From Acidovorax sp. 107 (GTDB lineage: Bacteria > Pseudomonadota > Gammaproteobacteria > Burkholderiales > Burkholderiaceae_C): DNA of 64,000 bases. The position numbers and the translations under genes were made by a program. Below the pieces are notes generated by a model. That model was not told where the DNA came from and searched no databases. It worked only from the letters and a program-made list of their open reading frames with translations. The DNA is taken from assembly GCF_003058055.1 (NCBI RefSeq), contig NZ_QBTZ01000001.1:498501-562500 (forward strand), written 5' to 3'. How positions within the stretch are numbered: position 1 is the first letter of the stretch; the number at the start of each line of letters is the position of its first letter. Below are positions 60,381-64,000 of the stretch, piece after piece.

Positions 60381-61283
60381 TCAATCCGAAATGCCCGGTA
60401 CCTGCCGCAGATACGCATGCAGCGCCGCGATGGCCTGGCGCACCTTGGCGGGCTGTGCATCGCGTTGGGGCGTGACGGCCCAGACGTCCAGCGTGCCAAA
60501 CGACCACTCCGGCAGCAGCCGAGCCAGTCGCCCGGCCTGCAGCGCATCGTGAGAATCCATGCTGCCCACCAGGGCCAGCCCCAGTCCTGCCTCGCACATC
60601 TGCTGGATCGACAGCTGGTTGTTGCTGGCAATGCGCGGCTCCACCCGCAGCGCGCGGGGTTCGCCGGTGGGGCTGCGCACGTCGATGAGCAGCCCACCCC
60701 CCTCTCGCGCAAAGCCCAGCCAGCTGTGGGACAGCAGCGCGTCCGGGTGCTGGGGCATGCCATGTGCGGCCACCCAGTCGGGCGATGCGCACAGGTACCA
60801 ACTCATGCCCCCCAGGCGCCGAGCCGCCCAGGTCGAATCCGCCAGGCGCCCGTAGCGCACGGCCAGATCGATGCGGGCGTTGATGAGATCAATGGTGGAG
60901 TCGTCCACCAGCAGCCGCAGGCGCAGCGTCGGGTGCGCGGCCAGCAGGTCGCCCAGGGCGGGCGCAATGTGCCGCGCAAAACCTACGGTGGCCGACATTC
61001 GCAACTCGCCGCTGGGCGCATCGCGCGAGGCCGCCAGTTCGGCGCGCGCTTGCTCCGCCGCAGCCCACATGGCAGCGCAGCGCGCGTGGTACCGCTGGCC
61101 TGCCTCGGTCAGCGCCAGCTTGCGCGTGGAGCGGTGCAGCAGCGTCACGCCGCCATCGCTTTCGAGCTTGCGCACCTGCTGACTCACCGCCGAGGTGCTC
61201 ATGCCCAGGGCGCGGGCGGCGCCGCTCATCGAGCCGTGCTGCACCACGGCGGCAAACACGGCCATGCGTTTGAGGTCTTCCAT
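60381..61283 (-). CDS. LysR family transcriptional regulator
   Basis: 300 residues. The N-terminal winged helix-turn-helix is 'MAVFAAVVQHGSMSGAARALGMSTSAVSQQVRKLE'; the C-terminal part is a periplasmic-binding-like effector domain. The sequence type (GARALGMSTSAVSQQVRKLE) is the CrgA/DsdC-like class. It is divergent from an NAD(P)-binding oxidoreductase gene at 61418, with a 134-bp intergenic region holding an inverted repeat; control of that gene is likely. Effector unknown. Confidence 0.94.
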   Translation of the reverse strand: MEDLKRMAVFAAVVQHGSMSGAARALGMSTSAVSQQVRKLESDGGVTLLHRSTRKLALTEAGQRYHARCAAMWAAAEQARAELAASRDAPSGELRMSATVGFARHIAPALGDLLAAHPTLRLRLLVDDSTIDLINARIDLAVRYGRLADSTWAARRLGGMSWYLCASPDWVAAHGMPQHPDALLSHSWLGFAREGGGLLIDVRSPTGEPRALRVEPRIASNNQLSIQQMCEAGLGLALVGSMDSHDALQAGRLARLLPEWSFGTLDVWAVTPQRDAQPAKVRQAIAALHAYLRQVPGISD

Positions 61284-61316
61284 CAGGAGGCAACGGGAGT
61301 GGTAAGGAGTTGATTG

Positions 61317-61331
61317 TGAAGTGAGGCTTCA
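61317..61331. promoter_or_regulatory. Inverted repeat TGAAG-N5-CTTCA, possible LysR site
   Basis: TGAAG-TGAGG-CTTCA lies 34 bp upstream of the lysR start, in the divergent region. A TTGACA at 61366-61371 is a plausible -35 for the rightward gene. The dyad has the symmetry of LysR-type recognition sites. Confidence 0.5.
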
Positions 61332-61417
61332 AAGAAAAGGCTGTTTTAGCCCTCTACCGCCTGATTTGACAAGCTCCTATTCTCACTGCATCGCAACTTT
61401 GACCCCAAGGACACCGT

Positions 61418-62059
61418 ATGAACATCGCCCTGATTGGTGCCACCGGTTTTGTCGGCTCGGCCGTGCTGAATGAACTGCTGCAACGTGGTCACCGCGTGAC
61501 CGTGCTGGCCCGCAACCCTGGCAAGCTCACCCCCCGCGAAGGCCTCACGGTGGTCGCCGCCGACGCGCAGGACGCCACCCAGGTGGCCAAGGCGGTCGCT
61601 GACCACGACGCGGTGGTCAGCGCTTACAACCCTGGCTGGACGGTGCCAGACATTCACGACCAGTTCCTCAAGGGCACGCGCGCCATCATCGACGGCACCA
61701 AGGCCGCCGGTGTGCGCCGACTGCTGGTGGTAGGCGGCGCAGGCAGCCTGTTTGTGGCGCCCGGCGTGCAGCTGGTGGACACCCCTCAGTTCCCCGCCGA
61801 ATGGAAGCAGGGCGCTCTGGCCGCGCGCGAGGCGCTGAACTGGATTCGCACCGAAAACACGCTGGACTGGACCTTCCTCTCGCCCCCCATCCTGCTGCAG
61901 CCCGGCGAGCGCACCGGCCAGTACCGACTGGGCGACGAAGCCCCGCTGATGAACGGCGACCAGCCTGGCAGCATCAGCGTGGCCGACCTGGCCGTGGCAA
62001 TGGCGGACGAACTGGAGACACCACGCCACGTGCAAAAGCGGTTCACGGTGGCTAACTGA
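61418..62059 (+). CDS. NAD(P)-binding oxidoreductase (NmrA/YwnB-like atypical SDR)
   Basis: 213 residues. The start 'MNIALIGATGFVGSAVLNELLQRGHRVTVLARNPGKL' has the atypical SDR motif GATGFVG and a basic residue after beta-2 for NADPH. 'RLLVVGGAGSLFVAPG' and 'DWTFLSPPILLQPGERTGQYRLG' fit the YwnB/NmrA-like group. The catalytic Tyr-x-x-x-Lys of classical SDRs is absent, so it may be a sensor or a reductase of quinone- or flavin-type substrates. Divergent from a LysR regulator that is its likely controller. Confidence 0.9.
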   Translation: MNIALIGATGFVGSAVLNELLQRGHRVTVLARNPGKLTPREGLTVVAADAQDATQVAKAVADHDAVVSAYNPGWTVPDIHDQFLKGTRAIIDGTKAAGVRRLLVVGGAGSLFVAPGVQLVDTPQFPAEWKQGALAAREALNWIRTENTLDWTFLSPPILLQPGERTGQYRLGDEAPLMNGDQPGSISVADLAVAMADELETPRHVQKRFTVAN

Positions 62060-62082
62060 ACAGTGCCCGGTAGTGATTAACT

Positions 62083-62142
62083 CCTGATTTGATAGCTGCA
62101 AGCGCAATATCCACTAGCGCTTGCGGCATTTTTTGCTTCAAA
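62083..62142 (+). repeat. Short interspersed repeat, copy 9, with terminator hairpin
   Basis: CTGATTTGATAGCTGCAAGCGC...CACTAGCGCTTGCGGCATTTTTT. GCAAGCGC (62098-62105) pairs with GCGCTTGC (62117-62124) and is followed by TTTTTT (62129-62134), so this copy should end transcription from the oxidoreductase gene. Confidence 0.8.
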
Positions 62143-62151
62143 CCCTCAGAT

Positions 62152-63432
62152 TCACCCCGTAAACCACCGCATCGGCACCAGCACCAGCGATGGAAACAGC
62201 ACCATCAAGAACATCACCGCGAACTGCGCCACCATGAACGGGATGACGCCCCGCGTGACGTCGTCCATGCGCATCTTGCCCACGCCGGCCACCACATTCA
62301 GCACCGTGCCGACCGGTGGGGTGATGAGCCCGATGGCGTTGTTGATGATGAACAGCACGCCAAAGTAGACCGGGTCGATGCCCGCAGCCTTCACCACCGG
62401 CATCAGCACGGGCGTGAGGATGAGGATGGTGGGCGTCATGTCCATGGCGGTGCCCACGGCCATCACCAGCACCATGATGGCAATGAGCAGCAGCGTGGGG
62501 TGTTCCATCAGCGGCTTGAGCAGGCCCACCAATTGGCGCGGGATGTCGGCCACGGTGATGAGCCAGGCGCTGACCATGGCGGCCGCCACCAGGAACATGA
62601 TCACCGCCGTAGTTTTGGCGGCGCTGGTGAACACCTCGGCCAGTTGGCGCCAGTGCAGCTCGCGGTAGACCACCGTTGCCACGAACAGGGCGTAAACCGC
62701 GGCCACCGCGGCCGCCTCGGTGGGGGTGAACACGCCCATCTTCAAGCCCACGATCACGATGACCGGCAGGAACAGCGCCCAGGTGGATTCCTTGAGCGCC
62801 TGCAGCTTCTCGGCGGTGGATGCCTTGGGCGGTGGCGTGACGTTTTCGCGCTGCGAGACCCAGTACCAGGTGACTGCAATCGCCAGCCCCATCAGCAGCC
62901 CCGGCACGATACCCGCCAGAAACAGCTTGCTGATCGACACATTGGCCGCCACGCCAAACACCACAAAGCCAATGGACGGCGGGATGACCGGCGCGATGAT
63001 GCCGGCCGACGCAATCAGCCCGCCTGCGCGCGCCTTATCGTGCCCGGCTTTGACCATCATGGGCAGCAGCAGGGCTGCCAGTGCCGCTGTGTCGGCCACG
63101 GCCGAGCCCGACAGCGCCGCCAGCATGCAGGCGGCCAGGATGGCCACAAAGCCCAGCCCCCCGCGCTTGTGCCCCACGAGCGTGAGCGCGAGCTTGACGA
63201 TGCGCTGCGACAGCCCGCCCACGTTCATGATCTCGCCCGCCAGCATGAAGAAGGGCACGGCCAGCAGCGGAAAGCTGTCCGCGCCGTTGATCACGTTCTG
63301 CGCGAGGATCTGCGCATCGAAAAGGTCCAGATGCCACATGAGGGCTGCGCCGGACACCAGCAGCGCGTAGGCAATCGGCACGCCGATGGCCATGGCGGCC
63401 AGCAGGGAGCCGAGGAAGATAAAAACGGTCAT
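62152..63432 (-). CDS. dctM: TRAP transporter large permease (DctM)
   Basis: 426 residues with about 12 transmembrane segments. TRAP-T DctM patterns are 'FPLLAVPFFMLAGEIMNVGGLSQRIVKLA', 'GSAVADTAALAALLLPMMVKAG' and 'ASAGIIAPVIPPSIGFVVFG', near residues 55-150. It exchanges a periplasmic-protein-bound organic acid for Na+ across the inner membrane. It is 33 bp downstream of the small permease gene, in the same direction. The substrate-binding protein (DctP) is not in the window and probably lies to the right. Confidence 0.96.
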   Translation of the reverse strand: MTVFIFLGSLLAAMAIGVPIAYALLVSGAALMWHLDLFDAQILAQNVINGADSFPLLAVPFFMLAGEIMNVGGLSQRIVKLALTLVGHKRGGLGFVAILAACMLAALSGSAVADTAALAALLLPMMVKAGHDKARAGGLIASAGIIAPVIPPSIGFVVFGVAANVSISKLFLAGIVPGLLMGLAIAVTWYWVSQRENVTPPPKASTAEKLQALKESTWALFLPVIVIVGLKMGVFTPTEAAAVAAVYALFVATVVYRELHWRQLAEVFTSAAKTTAVIMFLVAAAMVSAWLITVADIPRQLVGLLKPLMEHPTLLLIAIMVLVMAVGTAMDMTPTILILTPVLMPVVKAAGIDPVYFGVLFIINNAIGLITPPVGTVLNVVAGVGKMRMDDVTRGVIPFMVAQFAVMFLMVLFPSLVLVPMRWFTG

Positions 63433-63465
63433 GGAAGTGCGCTCCAGGTCATTGCGGTGTGGGGC

Positions 63466-64000
63466 TCACTGGCGTGAGGCCGTGGGCGCGGGGGCTGTGT
63501 GCGGCAGCTGGCTGCCCACGGCGGCCAGTTCTTCGGATTCGGCGATCTGCACCAGCTCGCTGTCTGGCATTTGCCCCGACACGATGCGCCACAGGTCCAG
63601 CGCCAGCAGCAGGCCAGCCGCCACGGCAAACACCACGCCGGACGCATAAAAGATGGCCATGGATGCGCCGGTGACCGGTGCATCCACATCCCAGTTGATG
63701 CGCGCCTGCGCCAGTGCGCCGCTGAACAGCAGCCAGGTGCACCAGATCATCAGCGCGTAGCTCAGGGCCAGGCAAATGCGCTGGCCTAGCGGCGGCAGGC
63801 GCGCCAGCAGAAAGTCCGTGCCCAGGTGGCCCCGCTCGCGCACCGCCACGATGGCGCCCAGAAAGGTGATCCACACAAACAGCCAGCGCGAGACCTCCTC
63901 GCTGATGGCAATGCCGGAGTTGAACGCATAGCGCAGCACCACGTTGCCGAACACCATGGCCACCATCACGGCCAGCGCGAGCGCGATGAGCAGGTTGATC
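63466..64000 (-). CDS. TRAP transporter small permease (DctQ), 5' end outside window
   Basis: The last 178 codons of a small four-helix membrane protein are visible; the frame stays open to the right edge (N-L-L-I-A-L-A-L-A before the first in-window GTG at 63969). The DctQ core is clear: 'FGNVVLRYAFNSGIAISEEVSRWLFVWITFLGAIVAVRERGHLGTDFL'. DctQ pairs with DctM to make the TRAP membrane unit. The true start is off the window. The C-terminal tail after the last helix is polar (ELVQIAESEELAAVG). Confidence 0.93.
   Translation of the reverse strand, partial: INLLIALALAVMVAMVFGNVVLRYAFNSGIAISEEVSRWLFVWITFLGAIVAVRERGHLGTDFLLARLPPLGQRICLALSYALMIWCTWLLFSGALAQARINWDVDAPVTGASMAIFYASGVVFAVAAGLLLALDLWRIVSGQMPDSELVQIAESEELAAVGSQLPHTAPAPTASRQ

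Noticed and set aside
1..64000. CRISPR array, tRNA, rRNA, prophage or integrase
   Set aside because: No direct-repeat/spacer pattern, no cloverleaf-like or rRNA-like sequence, and no integrase, transposase or phage gene was recognised on reading.

Overview
The window is a 64 kb piece of a high-GC, gene-dense bacterial chromosome, most likely from the Comamonadaceae (Acidovorax-like Burkholderiales). The protein sequences read as betaproteobacterial. An orphan tripartite-tricarboxylate (Bug/TctC) binding protein, a TRAP transporter, a kynA/kynU/kynB anthranilate pathway, the order purM - (AI-2E transporter) - hda - HAD phosphatase - pcnB - folK, and about nine copies of a short 'GATAGC...AGCGC' interspersed repeat all fit that family. 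I see no rRNA, tRNA, CRISPR array, prophage or intact insertion sequence. Nearly all genes look like chromosomal core or family-level accessory genes.

Layout. 1-2 kb: tail of an EAL-domain protein and a FAD monooxygenase. 2.1-7.0 kb: the stress triad prkA-yeaH-spoVR. 7.1-13.9 kb: a MerR regulator divergent from a small membrane protein with a clear operator between them, an MFS transporter, an MliC-like lipoprotein, a DUF6502 gene with a small lipoprotein, and a large beta-propeller lipoprotein. 14.0-17.0 kb: kynB-kynU-kynA (tryptophan to anthranilate). 17.2-21.8 kb: an OmpR-type two-component system divergent from an S9 peptidase plus a CusF-like protein. 21.9-24.4 kb: feoA-feoB-small Cys-rich membrane protein behind a Fur-like box. 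24.5-27.3 kb: argD-argF-HD phosphohydrolase. 27.5-36 kb: DUF3579, rpsT, murJ, SirB1-like, ParB-like, CorA/ZntB, PPK2, and a degenerate receiver plus GAF pair. 35.8-38 kb: a GlxA-type regulator, a DJ-1/PfpI (isonitrile-hydratase-like) protein and an isochorismatase-family hydrolase. 38.4-47.3 kb: PHB-depolymerase-family esterase, AI-2E transporter, purM, MFS, hda, HAD, pcnB, folK. 47.5-51.4 kb: a four-gene membrane glycosylation locus. 51.5-55.5 kb: Bug receptor, FixJ-type regulator and dCACHE kinase. 55.5-64 kb: ferredoxin-type reductase, epimerase, secreted proteins, CheV, LysR with an NAD(P)-binding protein, and a TRAP transporter running off the right edge.

The most interesting signals are: (1) the 47.6-51.4 kb locus. 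Its GT2 (ArnC-like), ArnT-like, GtrA and YdjC-family deacetylase genes match the composition of the Bordetella lgm and Francisella flm/naxD systems, which put a free hexosamine on lipid A phosphate. A PmrA-type direct repeat lies just upstream, and the gtrA gene is antisense inside the locus. (2) A 271-bp element at 41851-42121 with about 31-bp terminal inverted repeats and two internal arms, each a nested hairpin; almost the whole element can fold on itself. (3) The short interspersed repeat family, one copy of which lies in frame inside argF and encodes part of the enzyme.

Coordinates of starts were chosen by ribosome-binding sites, overlaps and family length; alternatives are given where they matter. 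All family assignments come from reading the translated sequence, without database searches.
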